Shown here: positions 7,578 to 17,071 of the stretch, one piece after another | How the letters are laid out: the number at the start of each line of letters is the position of its first letter | Position numbering within the stretch: the stretch's first letter is position 1 | NCBI RefSeq assembly: GCF_003460605.1 | Contig: NZ_QTVN01000001.1 | Location: 124,001-188,000, forward strand | Direction of reading: 5' to 3' | From: Ruminococcus sp. AF31-8BH | Lineage (GTDB): Bacteria; Bacillota; Clostridia; Lachnospirales; Lachnospiraceae | Length of the DNA stretch: 64,000 bases | Notes under the pieces: model-generated | Told to the model about the DNA's origin: nothing | The model's database searches: none | The model's input: the letters and a program-made list of their open reading frames with translations, nothing else | Made by a program: the position numbers and the translations under genes

Positions 7578-9395
7578 TCACTTCCCAAATCCAAGCTCGT
7601 CTACGAAGCAGTCCTGAAACTCCGGACAAGCAGCCAGCTCCAGAAATTCAATTTTCTGTACGGCCTTTTCTGCTTCATGGCGCTCCTTTTTATTTAACAG
7701 TGCAATCTTTGCCCCTTCTCCGGCAGCATTTCCCACACAACTTACTTTCTCAGCAAAGTTTTCTGGAATCAGGCCGATTCGCGCGGCGTTCCTGGCGTTC
7801 ATGTAATTCCCGAATCCGCCAGCCAGATACACAATCTGAACCTGAGTTTCTTCTACATTTTGTTTCTTCATTAAAAGTCGGATTCCCGCAGCAATGGCAG
7901 CTTTCGCCAACTGTACCTCACCAATATCTTTCTGTGTAAGATAAATTTCCCTTTGTGATTCCCCTGACGGCACAAGTACAAAGGTATCCGCTTTCACCTG
8001 CCCACTGTGCAAAATTCCGTTTTCGTCCAAAAGCCCAGTGCGCAGAAGTTCTGCTATCAAGTCAATCAGGCCAGAACCGCATAATCCTGTTGGCTTCTCA
8101 TTTTCAATAGTAGTATACTGCCACTTTCCATTTTCATATTTCACATGGTCAATGGCACCTGGAAGTCCTCGCATTCCGCACTGGATTTTTGCGCCTTCAA
8201 ATGCAGGCCCGGATGCTGCGGAGCAGGCAGCCAGACCATGTTTATTTCCAAGAATCATTTCTGTATTGGTTCCAATATCCAGAAGCAGTGTGGTTTCTTC
8301 TTTCAGATCCTGGCGAAGCGCCAACAGACACCCGCTGGTGTCTGCACCTATGTAGCCTGCAATGTTTGGAAGCAAAATAAGCTGGCCCTTTTTATGAATA
8401 TGAATTCCATAATCAGATGCCCGTAACGTAAGCGGCTGACTGATTGCCGGAGTGTACGGAGCATGAACTAATGATGCAGGCGAAATTCCAAGAAACAGAT
8501 GATGCATGCAGGTATTTCCAACAAGGCTGATCTGATAGATATCTCCGGCTTTTTGTGATTTTTCAATAAGGGTTTCTAATATTTCATTGATTGTCTTTCG
8601 CACACATTCACTCAGCGCTTCTGTGCCATGTTCCAACACATAATCGGCTCTTTGAATTACGTCTCCGCCATACTGCATTTGAGGATTCATCCGGCTTTCT
8701 GTTGCCAGAGTCTGTCCGTTTCTTCCATCAAGAAGATAGCCAACAATTGTAGTGGTTCCAAGATCGATAGCCGCTGTGAAAATGTTACAACATGCTTCTG
8801 AATATCCTGCGTCATTTCCAGACTGGTTTTGACAGAGATCCGCTTCCGTGTTGCTACTCTGCCGAAAATCCAGAATTTCATTCTCTGTATAGATTACTTC
8901 CCACACTGGCGCAAGCATCCTTTTCTCATATAAGATGCCAGAGAGCTGAACATCTGCAGCCCCCACCTTAATATATGGAACAGCACTGTTTTTGCACCCG
9001 ATTTCTTCATGATCGTTATGAATTTCCCCGTCCCCATATACCGCAGCCAGCAGTCGTTCCCATTCTGACCTTTTTTCCCAAATCTCCGGTTTTTCCAGGC
9101 GGATCCTTTTCACCCGTAAATCTGGCTGGAAATTTACGTTTCTTGAAAATCCCTCACTGAGAATTTTTCCTCTTTTCTTCTTTCCCGGAATCTCCACCTG
9201 GCAGTCCCCTACCACCTTGGTCTGACAGGCCAGCACAGGATTTCCATTTACCTTCACCAGGCATTTTCCACAGCTTCCCTGCCCGCCGCAAGGCGCATCC
9301 GGCTCCAGCCCTGCCCGGATTTCCGCCTCCAAAACCGTTACCCCCAGCGGAACTTCCATACTGATTTTTTCCCTTACAAAATATACTCTTGCCAC
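7578..9395 (-). CDS. RamA/RACo-like ATP-dependent corrinoid protein activator (2Fe-2S plus ASKHA domain)
   Basis: The 605-residue protein starts with a beta-grasp ferredoxin domain whose cysteines C36, C42, C45 and C57 form the C-x5-C-x2-C-x11-C pattern of 2Fe-2S proteins. A linker follows, then an actin-like ATPase (ASKHA) region with AAIDLGTTTIVGYL (about residue 210), LLLDIGTNTEM and CGSGLIDL. Such proteins reduce inactive Co(II) corrinoid cofactors to Co(I) at the cost of ATP. The start is a GTG at 9393-9395 with a poor ribosome site; the next ATG (codon 13) would remove the first strand of the ferredoxin fold. It begins 5 bp after the stop of the decayed nuclease-ATPase remnant. It is co-transcribed with the DUF2284 gene and, beyond a terminator, close to the methyltransferase. 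Confidence 0.85.
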   Translation of the reverse strand: MARVYFVREKISMEVPLGVTVLEAEIRAGLEPDAPCGGQGSCGKCLVKVNGNPVLACQTKVVGDCQVEIPGKKKRGKILSEGFSRNVNFQPDLRVKRIRLEKPEIWEKRSEWERLLAAVYGDGEIHNDHEEIGCKNSAVPYIKVGAADVQLSGILYEKRMLAPVWEVIYTENEILDFRQSSNTEADLCQNQSGNDAGYSEACCNIFTAAIDLGTTTIVGYLLDGRNGQTLATESRMNPQMQYGGDVIQRADYVLEHGTEALSECVRKTINEILETLIEKSQKAGDIYQISLVGNTCMHHLFLGISPASLVHAPYTPAISQPLTLRASDYGIHIHKKGQLILLPNIAGYIGADTSGCLLALRQDLKEETTLLLDIGTNTEMILGNKHGLAACSAASGPAFEGAKIQCGMRGLPGAIDHVKYENGKWQYTTIENEKPTGLCGSGLIDLIAELLRTGLLDENGILHSGQVKADTFVLVPSGESQREIYLTQKDIGEVQLAKAAIAAGIRLLMKKQNVEETQVQIVYLAGGFGNYMNARNAARIGLIPENFAEKVSCVGNAAGEGAKIALLNKKERHEAEKAVQKIEFLELAACPEFQDCFVDELGFGK

Positions 9396-9399
9396 TGTC

Positions 9400-9702
9400 T
9401 TACTTGTCCAATCTTTCTATTATGCATTCATGCTCTTTCATCTTTTTGTCATAGCTTACCCCAACAAGCAATATATTTCCTGCATTTCTTCGATACTTCT
9501 CCCCAGTCAGAAGTAGAAACCGTATTCACATACTCTGCACGGATTTCATTATTGGGAATCTTTACTGTTTTATTTTCGTTGTCGTGTGCTGGACTGAATT
9601 GGTATATTTCAGCAAACCTGTCTTATCTACATAAATATCCGATGCCAGCACTTCCTGAAATTTATAATTCCCAGGATTCAGATAAGTTCCCAAATTTACA
9701 CC
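9400..9702 (-). pseudogene. Remnant of an AAA-ATPase-like/PD-(D/E)XK nuclease (DUF1703-type) gene
   Basis: Three short pieces in different frames can be read on the minus strand. First comes LGTYLNPGNYKFQEVLASDI followed by YVDKTGLLKYTNS (about 9702-9580), which is the hallmark N-terminus of AAA-ATPase-like proteins with a C-terminal PD-(D/E)XK nuclease. Then comes VKIPNNEIRAEYVNTV (about 9565-9510), which resembles the middle of the family. Last is GNILLVGVSYDKKMKEHECI followed by IERLDK and a stop (9480-9400), the typical C-terminus. Most of the roughly 500-codon gene is deleted and frames shift between the pieces. The family identification rests on recalled motifs. Confidence 0.65.
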
Positions 9703-9800
9703 TCATTTCTCCCAGCTACAAGCCTTACTTTTCAAATATACTTATTTTCATTATAGGAGAAATACTTTCCACCGTCAATTTGCAAAATGAAAAAGGATCT

Positions 9801-9947
9801 CTAAATCATTTTCTCCAAAATCTTATCTGACTTATTCAACGTCAAAAACATAATTCCGGTGCCCGCTGCCCAATGGGTAATATCAAAATCATGCCATAAG
9901 AATAATCCGTCCCGGTTAAGTGCCCAGAACGGATTATCATTTAACAT
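9801..9947 (-). CDS. Possible 48-residue small protein, unidentified
   Basis: An open frame starts with an ATG 4 bp after the stop of the GGDEF/EAL gene and encodes a peptide rich in aromatic residues (NPFWALNRDGLFLWHDFDIT, then HWAAGTG). There is only a weak ribosome site (GAGAAATAAAATA). It contains the hairpin at 9902-9937. I do not recognise it; it could be a fragment of a decayed gene, like its neighbour, or a chance frame. Confidence 0.25.
   Translation of the reverse strand: MLNDNPFWALNRDGLFLWHDFDITHWAAGTGIMFLTLNKSDKILEKMI
9902..9937 (-). terminator. Hairpin downstream of the GGDEF/EAL gene
   Basis: ATAATCCGT at 9902-9910 pairs with ACGGATTAT at 9929-9937, and the stem extends with CCCGG/CCCAG. 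Only a weak TTCTTA tract follows on the minus strand. It is a possible terminator 15 bp after the stop codon. Confidence 0.4.
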
Positions 9948-9951
9948 TATT

Positions 9952-12900
9952 TTATTTCTCTACAAACTTCTCCACGAACTCCTCATACGGGCAGGGTCTT
10001 CCCCAGAAGAATCCCTGGCTGAAATCCGGCTGGAGGTTCCGGATCTTCGACCACTCTTCTTTATTCTCCACACCCTCAATGCAGAGTTTCAGGTTCAGAT
10101 TGTGGATCATACTGCAAAACTGATTCAGAAGATAATATTCTCCCTCATCTGCCACTGCACTGGCTGTAAAGGAACGGTCAATTTTGATGATTGCCGGACC
10201 CAGCTCACTAAGGTAATGGAAGTTGGAATATCCGGTTCCAAAATCATCCAGTGCCAGCTTGATCTTCATTCGCTGCAGCTCTGTAAGGAAATGTCTCTCA
10301 TTTATATTTTGCTCCAAAAGATCACTTTCTGTCAGCTCAATAATAAGCGCATCCGCCGGAAGCTTGGCTTTCTCCATAGCTGCGATCACATCCAAAATTA
10401 CATCTGACTTGGCAGCCTGTACCTGTGAAATATTAATGCTGACCAGAAACTCCGGAAGCACTTCCCGGATCTGGCTGCATTTTCCCATTGCCTCACCCAT
10501 CATCCAGCGTCCGGCAGGAATAATCAGTCCCGTCTCTTCCAAAATCGGAATAAATTCAGCAGGCGATACCATTCCGAACTTCTCTGAGATAAAACGCATC
10601 AGCGCTTCCGCGCCATAAAGCTTTCCGGTTTCTGACCGAAATACCGGCTGATAAAATGCGGTAAATCCCTTAAAGTCATTTATCACTGCATTTCTCAGTT
10701 CCTGTTTCAGCTCGCTTCTTCGCAGGAACTGCCGATATTCTTTTTCTTCAAATACATAACAGCGGTTTCTTCCAAGCTTCTTGGCTTCATTCAGGGAAAA
10801 ATCCGTCAGCTTCATAGCTGCGGAATACCCCATCTCTTCTATGGCATGCAGCGGCAGGATTCCTCCTGAAATTGTAAACATCACAGTATATTCGTTATCT
10901 CTGATGAACTGATCCACAGATTCTCTCACTTTATCGTAAAGCTTCTTTACCTCCTTTACGCTCCTGGAAGAAAGATCCAGAATCATAAATTCATCGGAAA
11001 ATAATCTGTATACCGTCTGATTTTCTGACATGCAGCCGGAAATGCAGACTGCTGTCTCACGCAGTACCTGATCTCCGTATTCCCATCCCAGATTCTCATT
11101 AATTTCTTTAAAATGGTCCAAGCCAAGGCGGATCAGATATCCGTTTTCAAAAGGCGGCTTCAGCTTTTTCAGATATTCTCTCAGTCCGGTTTCTCCCAAT
11201 AATCCGCTGACATTATCCGCTTTCTGCCGTGCTCCGATCTCGTTGATGCAGCCTACCATGTACAGCGGCTTCATGTTTTCATCCCGCACAACATAGCCCC
11301 TGCAGTTAATCCAGATGGGTTCTCTTTTGGGATCCAGCCAGCGGTATTCCATATTGTGAATACTGCGGTCTGTACTCAGCAGATCTTTAAATTCTGCTTT
11401 CAAAAGAGGATAATCCGGTCCATATACAAACTCTCTGTGACACTCCATCACATCATGAAAAGCATTTTTCGGAATGCAGAACCGTTCCATTGCCTGAGGT
11501 GCAATATAGTAAAAATCCGTTCTGAAATCTATCAGATAAAGGTAATTGTCTGTACTCGGGCTGAGCAGGTCGATTACTTTGCAAAACTCCTCCGGTGTAA
11601 TATCCTGGTACTCTTTTTCCTGGAAAATATCCTCTGCATTTTCCTGCGCCAGCATTTTTTCCATGTCGGCTGCTGCGGTGTCCATGCATGCACGGTTCAG
11701 CTTTTTCCTGCGCTTACGGCGGTAAAGCATGATATCGCTTCGTTTCGCAATATCCTTAAAAGCACGGTCTTCATCAGGCAGATAATAAGCATATCCGACG
11801 GATACACTTAATGGATAGGAGACCTTTTTGGCTGCTTCTTCAAGCAATATGTCCAGGCGTTTTATACGATCAGCGATCAGGTCTTTCTCATCATTGTGAT
11901 ACACATATGCGAATTCATCCCCGCCAATTCGGAAACAGTTCTGTGCCTCTTTAAAAACCTGGCGGATGCAGTTGTAGCACAGCTTAAGGGCTTCGTCACC
12001 TTTCTCATGTCCGAAATTATCGTTGATCACCTTCAGATTATCCAGGTCAAACAGCACAACGCCTGTTTTCTGCAGCTGCGATGCCTGTTCATCCAGCTGC
12101 CTGATGGTGTGCTCGTAAGCATTTCGGTTCATGGCTTCTGTAAGCATATCTGTGTTGGCAACCTTCAGCAGATACAAAACCTTCTGCTTCTCAACATACT
12201 GGTCATAAAAGCGGGACACCTGTATCCAGATCAGGGCAATAATAAATCCCATTGTTCCAAGAGGAAGGAATATGGATGTAGTCTTAAAATGTCTTGCATA
12301 GTATAAAATAAGCTCCGCAACGCCAAATCCCAGCACAATATATAAGGGATAGGTGAACTCCCTTGCAGACTCATTTTCTTCTACCCTTGCCTCATAATGA
12401 ATAAGCACAAATGTATAAATAACGTTGCATATCATGAGAACATGGGTTACCGGGAGCAGCTGGAACATGTCCACGATTCCGGCACACTGAAGGATCACAG
12501 ATACCGTCATATCCACCAGATAAAGCACCGGAAAATACAATGCGCCCTTACGGTATTTGCAGCTGCAGATATCGTAAACAAGGAAGTTAAAGGGAATCGG
12601 GAAAAGATAAAAGGTAAACAGATCCACATAGTATAAGGTTCTTCCATCCGGAATCAGAAACTGAAGAAATCCGCACTGCTGCAAGGACCACAAGGCAATC
12701 AATACAGAAAAGATTCCCAGGTTCAGGAAGATCTCATTTTTCCCTTCTACTTTGGTTTTTCTTTTGCTTTTTATTGCAAAAAAATAGAGCAGCAGACTTA
12801 CCAGTCCTGTGAATAAAATACCGCAGCTGATAATAAATATGCCCAGGCTGTCGCTGAGGATCCTTAAGATGCAGTCTCCTCTGGTTCCCAGGTAAAGGCT

Positions 12901-13314
12901 GATGTTGTTTCCATAATATCCGGAATATGCAGGGAGTATACGGATTTCCAGTTCTTTCCCGGCACTGTTCTTGGGAATGTCTGCAATATGCCAGCAGGAA
13001 CCTGGAGATTTCATGAATTTCGGAGCGTTTTCCTCATGTCCATACTGATAAATTTCTTCTCCGTCCAGCAGAATCTGCACGGACGTATGGGTGGTCTTGA
13101 ACAAAAGCGACCTCGGAATGTCAAATTCCTCTGGCAGAACCAGATTCTTGGTCTTGATTTCTCCTGCCGTATCAGCCTCCGTTTCAAGCCTTACTGTATT
13201 ATTAAAGGACACCCGCTCCCCACCCATGCTGCGGTTAAAAATCCAGCCAGTAAACCCAACCGCAAACAATCCAAAGACAATCAGAGCAATCCATAGTTTC
13301 TTTTCGATTCTCAT
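9952..13314 (-). CDS. Membrane 7TM-sensor protein with GGDEF, PAS-like, degenerate GGDEF and EAL domains
   Basis: This 1120-residue protein has an N-terminal TM anchor, an extracellular beta-rich sensor (about 30-150), seven predicted TM segments (about 155-370) and cytoplasmic signalling domains. The first GGDEF is intact (IGGDEF, G464-F468) and should make cyclic di-GMP. A PAS-like segment follows (about 585-690), then a second GGDEF whose signature is degraded to LFSDEF (about 770), then an EAL domain (E903 in GAEALMRF, with IELTESD, DDFGTGYS, KIDRSF and QGFFWGRP), which keeps the residues needed to hydrolyse cyclic di-GMP. Synthase and phosphodiesterase are therefore combined in one chain. 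The start ATG has AAGGAG upstream. It is monocistronic between hairpins. Confidence 0.9.
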   Translation of the reverse strand: MRIEKKLWIALIVFGLFAVGFTGWIFNRSMGGERVSFNNTVRLETEADTAGEIKTKNLVLPEEFDIPRSLLFKTTHTSVQILLDGEEIYQYGHEENAPKFMKSPGSCWHIADIPKNSAGKELEIRILPAYSGYYGNNISLYLGTRGDCILRILSDSLGIFIISCGILFTGLVSLLLYFFAIKSKRKTKVEGKNEIFLNLGIFSVLIALWSLQQCGFLQFLIPDGRTLYYVDLFTFYLFPIPFNFLVYDICSCKYRKGALYFPVLYLVDMTVSVILQCAGIVDMFQLLPVTHVLMICNVIYTFVLIHYEARVEENESAREFTYPLYIVLGFGVAELILYYARHFKTTSIFLPLGTMGFIIALIWIQVSRFYDQYVEKQKVLYLLKVANTDMLTEAMNRNAYEHTIRQLDEQASQLQKTGVVLFDLDNLKVINDNFGHEKGDEALKLCYNCIRQVFKEAQNCFRIGGDEFAYVYHNDEKDLIADRIKRLDILLEEAAKKVSYPLSVSVGYAYYLPDEDRAFKDIAKRSDIMLYRRKRRKKLNRACMDTAAADMEKMLAQENAEDIFQEKEYQDITPEEFCKVIDLLSPSTDNYLYLIDFRTDFYYIAPQAMERFCIPKNAFHDVMECHREFVYGPDYPLLKAEFKDLLSTDRSIHNMEYRWLDPKREPIWINCRGYVVRDENMKPLYMVGCINEIGARQKADNVSGLLGETGLREYLKKLKPPFENGYLIRLGLDHFKEINENLGWEYGDQVLRETAVCISGCMSENQTVYRLFSDEFMILDLSSRSVKEVKKLYDKVRESVDQFIRDNEYTVMFTISGGILPLHAIEEMGYSAAMKLTDFSLNEAKKLGRNRCYVFEEKEYRQFLRRSELKQELRNAVINDFKGFTAFYQPVFRSETGKLYGAEALMRFISEKFGMVSPAEFIPILEETGLIIPAGRWMMGEAMGKCSQIREVLPEFLVSINISQVQAAKSDVILDVIAAMEKAKLPADALIIELTESDLLEQNINERHFLTELQRMKIKLALDDFGTGYSNFHYLSELGPAIIKIDRSFTASAVADEGEYYLLNQFCSMIHNLNLKLCIEGVENKEEWSKIRNLQPDFSQGFFWGRPCPYEEFVEKFVEK

Positions 13315-13431
13315 AGCTCTCCTTCGTGTAAATCACACATGTAAACACATTCTGGAACTAGCATAGCAAAGTTAGCAATTTTTTTCAAGTATCGCCAAGG
13401 TTTTTCAGGAAGTTTTCAGGATACCGGAAAA

Positions 13432-13473
13432 TAAAAAAATCTGGCATAGAGCATTTCTGCTTTTCTGCCAGAT
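13432..13473 (-). terminator. Intrinsic terminator after the alpha/beta hydrolase gene
   Basis: ATCTGGCA at 13439-13446 pairs with TGCCAGAT at 13466-13473; on the minus strand the stem is followed by TTTTTTTATTTTC. Confidence 0.85.
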
Positions 13474-13480
13474 ATTTGTT

Positions 13481-14524
13481 TTATTTTGCTAATTTTGTGT
13501 CCAGATATTCTTTTAAGGTTCCAAGATTCTCGTCGCTGTACAGCTGGTCGGCGGCGTGTTTGTAATTGTGGAAAAGCTTGTATTCTACCTTGTCTGCACC
13601 GATCTGTTCTGTGAGAAGTTCGTTCAGGCGCTCGGACTGCAGGTAGGGGACGCTTAGATCTGCATCACCGTGCCAGATCAGCACGCTTGGGCTGTTTTCC
13701 GGGGTAAGGTTCTTTTGGATATAGTACAGGGGGCTGTAGGTATCTTTTTCCTCCTGGGTAAGGGTGTTCACATCCTTACGCATCCAATAAGATTCCACAT
13801 CATTATAGCCAGTATCCTTGATGGCATCGGTAAGCCACAGACCGGATGCCCACTGAACTACTTTCGGGATTTTCAGTTCCTTATAATCTGCTGCCTGGGT
13901 TCCGAATTCCATGCAACCGTAGTAGTTCAGGATTACCTGTACTTCACTGGAAACCGGATTATTCTCATCTTCTCCGATGAACGGCACACTATTGAATTCT
14001 TCGTCATTGGAAGCACCACAGATCACGGACAGATAGCCGCCTGCAGATTCTCCCCAAATAGCAAAACGCTCCGGATCGTATCCATATTTCTCAGCGTTGG
14101 CACGGAGGAAACGGATTGCGGATTTCACATCCTCCACCCCTGTCGGGAATGCAGCTTCCTGAGCCAGCCGATAATTGATGGAAGCACATGCATATCCATG
14201 ATCACGGAAATAGCGGTACATCAGCTGTGCCTGTCTGGACTGGCTGTCATTAAAGACAAAACCGCCGCCATGAACCATTACGATCAGGGGCATTGGTTCA
14301 TCACTGTCCGGCACATATAAGTCCAGATAATCGTTTTCCGATACCTCTGAATACTGCAATTTCTCGTAGGAGTTTCCTCCATCCCATTCTGTGGATTCAT
14401 CCAGCTTCACAGAAGGTGAATACACATTATGAAAAACCACGCGAACTGCTTCATGGTTATATCCCAATATTCCTGCCACCACAGCAAGACAAATTCCGCC
14501 TATCATAAGACCTTTTTTCTTCAT
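13481..14524 (-). CDS. Membrane-anchored alpha/beta hydrolase (BD-FAE/HSL-like esterase)
   Basis: The 347-residue protein has an N-terminal signal anchor (about 5-22) and then a carboxylesterase fold. VMVHGGGF gives the oxyanion hole, GESAGGYL carries the nucleophile Ser, HGDADLSVP the Asp and NYKHAAD the His, so the triad is complete. The best match is the esterase/lipase group that removes acetyl or other acyl groups from sugars. It lies directly downstream of the GH2 gene at 14593, separated by a terminator-like hairpin, and probably works with it on acylated glycans. Its ribosome site is AGAGG. The substrate is not known. Confidence 0.85.
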   Translation of the reverse strand: MKKKGLMIGGICLAVVAGILGYNHEAVRVVFHNVYSPSVKLDESTEWDGGNSYEKLQYSEVSENDYLDLYVPDSDEPMPLIVMVHGGGFVFNDSQSRQAQLMYRYFRDHGYACASINYRLAQEAAFPTGVEDVKSAIRFLRANAEKYGYDPERFAIWGESAGGYLSVICGASNDEEFNSVPFIGEDENNPVSSEVQVILNYYGCMEFGTQAADYKELKIPKVVQWASGLWLTDAIKDTGYNDVESYWMRKDVNTLTQEEKDTYSPLYYIQKNLTPENSPSVLIWHGDADLSVPYLQSERLNELLTEQIGADKVEYKLFHNYKHAADQLYSDENLGTLKEYLDTKLAK

Positions 14525-14544
14525 TTCATCTGCCTCTTTTCTTA

Positions 14545-14585
14545 TTAGAAAACAGGTTTACAAGTCTCTCAACCGTAAACCTGTG
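14545..14585 (-). terminator. Intrinsic terminator between GH2 and the downstream esterase
   Basis: ACAGGTTTA at 14552-14560 pairs with TAAACCTGT at 14576-14584, and on the minus strand the stem runs into TTTTCTAAT. Only 20 bp separate it from the start of the next gene, so it may allow partial read-through rather than ending the operon. Confidence 0.7.
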
Positions 14586-14592
14586 ATTTCAT

Positions 14593-17070
14593 TTATTCAC
14601 ATGGAATTTCGGCTACATAAGACCGTGTCTCATCTGTCACTGTGACCTTCACAGGGCCGTTTCCGTCTGCCTGTACCACTGCCATGGCCTCACCATAATA
14701 AGTTGCCACCGTATCATCTGTATAGTTCCCTTTTACGTACGGTGCCGGACTGCCAAGGCCTTTTAGGATTCCATTTTCTACTGTCACCTTCAAATTGTGC
14801 TTCTCCATCGGCTTCCAGATGCCTTTTGTATCCGTGTACTGCAGCTGAACGAAAGCAAGTCCTTCTGGCTTCACGGATTTCTCCTCCGGTCTTACCTGTA
14901 GAATGGTCTCTTTTCCAGCGGTCTGCAGGGAATAGCGGTTGATTTCTTTTCCTTTTTCATCGTAAGAAACAGCCGTAATTTCGCCATCCTCATAGGTTGT
15001 GTTAAAGTTGGCGCGGCATTTTTTCACGTTCTTTTTGCCAACACTCTTGCCATTGATAAACAGCTCAACCTGAGCAGCTCTTGCATAAACCTCAACCTTT
15101 GCAGGCTCCCCGCTGCAGCCGCCCCATGCCCAGCTCTCCAGTGCTTTGGTCAGCTGCCAGCCAGTGAGACGAAGCTTTTCTTTCTGGTAAACAGGGTCTA
15201 CTGCGATGAACGGGCCTGTCTCTCTTTCGAAAGCAACTCTGGTGTAGGCTGCCTCCGCACGAGGCTTTCCATTCAGGTCGATTCGGCCGTTTCCGCCAGT
15301 CATTCTGGTTGACGGATCTTCAAATTTATAGTCGGAATACTCGGCTGCGCCGTCTCCAACTTCACCGATATAATCCCAGCCTGCCCACACGAAATCACCG
15401 ATGATTCGCTTGTTTTTCTTGGCAATTTCCCAAAAGCTGTATGCATCCTTGCAGAAGGTTTCGCTTCCAAGAATCAGACGATTAGGATACTTCTTAAGGT
15501 CATGCTTGTAACGGAAAATACCGTAATTGTAGCCTGCGATATCCATGTTCGCATAGGCATCCCTGGTCTTCAGATCACATGGATAAAGGGTGGCGCCACA
15601 CTTCATGAAGTAGTCACCTACCAGGCAGGCGAGGGTATTGTAAAACTCACTTCCAACTGGTTTTTTCTTCTTTTCGGGCTTCGCAGCGGCTGCTTTCTTA
15701 GCCTGCTCTGCAGCGAACTTTTCTGCGTTCTCGGCGCTTTTTTCTGCCTTATCATCACTGTAAACTCCAAGTCCGATGGAACTTAAGAAGTTGAAGAAAA
15801 TGTTGATTCCGCAGGTTACCGGGCGAGTGGAATCCAGGCTGTGAAGGTAGTTTGTCATCTCTCCGGTAAGGGCAATTCCTTTCTTCTGGGCGGTCTCTGC
15901 TACCTCATTTCCAGTGGAATACATGATAACGCTTGGGTGGTTGAAATCTTTATCCACCATATCCTTTAAATCCTGTTTCCACCAGCCGGCAAGCTGATTT
16001 GCGTAATCATATTTTGTTTTGTGGATGTACCAGACATCTACGTATTCGTCCATCATCAGCATTCCCACACGGTCGCAGGCATCCAGAAGTGCCTTAGAAC
16101 ATGGGTAATGTGCGGAGCGGACTGCGTTGTATCCGTTTTCCTTGAAAATACGCATCTTTCGCTCTTCTGCTTCTGGATATGTACATGCGCCAAGCACGCC
16201 ATTGTCGTGGTGGAAGCATGCTCCGCGAAGGATTACGCGCTTTCCGTTAATGGTCATACCCACCTGCGGATTCCATACCAGTTCACGGATTCCGAAGGTT
16301 TCGGTTACTTGATCTTCACCAAATACTGCTTTGCAGGTGTAGAGGTTCGGGTGCTCCGTATCCCAAAGCTTTGCGTTTGGAACATCCAGCAGAAAGACTG
16401 CCTGATATTCTTTTGCAGGCTTTTCGCTAGCTGCAGATGCATTTTTTGTTTCATTATTCTGTGCAGCTACTGCTTTACTTTCTCCAATCGCAGTCAGGAC
16501 TCTTTTTCCCTCAAATTCAATTTCAAGAGAAACCTCACCTGGCGCGGAGGTCTTTACTGCAACTTCGATCTGTGCCGGATTATAGCTTAATGTGCGGATT
16601 TTTACTCCGTTTACAGGAATGTATTTCTCACCGCCAATATGCAGATATGCAGGACGATAGATCCCTGTTCCTGAGTACCAGCGGCTGTTTGGCTGGTCTG
16701 CATTATGAGCAATTACTTTGACTTCATTCTCTTCTCCGTATTTGAAAAAGCCATCTGTATTTATGTAGAAATTGGTATATCCATATGGACGGCCTGCTAC
16801 TTTTTTTCCATTTATGTGGACTTCAGCGTTATGGTAAACACCCTCGAATTCAATAAGGACTTTCTGATTCTCATATTCTTTCGGCACGGTAAATTTCTTG
16901 GTATACTCGTAATCTCCGCCGATGTACCATCCAATGTTTCCCTCACCGGTACTCTCCTGGGTACGCGGCTCGCTGAGCATGGCGTCATGGGGCAAAGTCA
17001 CCGGATAAGCCGCCTCATCGCGGGTAAGACATTTACACATCCATCCTTTATTAAAATCAATCTTCTGCAT
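14593..17070 (-). CDS. GH2 family glycoside hydrolase (beta-galactosidase-like), paralogue of the gene at 398
   Basis: The 825-residue protein shares the architecture of the first GH2 enzyme throughout, with the sugar-binding signature DQPNSRWYSGTGIYRP, the acid/base Glu in STGNEVAE (E389) and the nucleophile Glu in GSETF (about E537). There is no signal peptide, so it is cytoplasmic. A Lys/Ala-rich insert (residues about 440-475, containing EQAKKAAAAKPEKKKK) is longer than in the paralogue and looks like a flexible loop in the barrel. The ATG start has AAAGGAG upstream. Sequence divergence between the two copies suggests an old duplication with different substrates. It may be co-transcribed with the esterase at 13481 through a leaky terminator. 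Confidence 0.9.
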   Translation of the reverse strand: MQKIDFNKGWMCKCLTRDEAAYPVTLPHDAMLSEPRTQESTGEGNIGWYIGGDYEYTKKFTVPKEYENQKVLIEFEGVYHNAEVHINGKKVAGRPYGYTNFYINTDGFFKYGEENEVKVIAHNADQPNSRWYSGTGIYRPAYLHIGGEKYIPVNGVKIRTLSYNPAQIEVAVKTSAPGEVSLEIEFEGKRVLTAIGESKAVAAQNNETKNASAASEKPAKEYQAVFLLDVPNAKLWDTEHPNLYTCKAVFGEDQVTETFGIRELVWNPQVGMTINGKRVILRGACFHHDNGVLGACTYPEAEERKMRIFKENGYNAVRSAHYPCSKALLDACDRVGMLMMDEYVDVWYIHKTKYDYANQLAGWWKQDLKDMVDKDFNHPSVIMYSTGNEVAETAQKKGIALTGEMTNYLHSLDSTRPVTCGINIFFNFLSSIGLGVYSDDKAEKSAENAEKFAAEQAKKAAAAKPEKKKKPVGSEFYNTLACLVGDYFMKCGATLYPCDLKTRDAYANMDIAGYNYGIFRYKHDLKKYPNRLILGSETFCKDAYSFWEIAKKNKRIIGDFVWAGWDYIGEVGDGAAEYSDYKFEDPSTRMTGGNGRIDLNGKPRAEAAYTRVAFERETGPFIAVDPVYQKEKLRLTGWQLTKALESWAWGGCSGEPAKVEVYARAAQVELFINGKSVGKKNVKKCRANFNTTYEDGEITAVSYDEKGKEINRYSLQTAGKETILQVRPEEKSVKPEGLAFVQLQYTDTKGIWKPMEKHNLKVTVENGILKGLGSPAPYVKGNYTDDTVATYYGEAMAVVQADGNGPVKVTVTDETRSYVAEIPCE

Positions 17071-17071
17071 A

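Noticed and set aside
9552..9830. 92-codon plus-strand frame
   Set aside because: It lies opposite the nuclease-ATPase fossil and has no ribosome site or recognisable motif.
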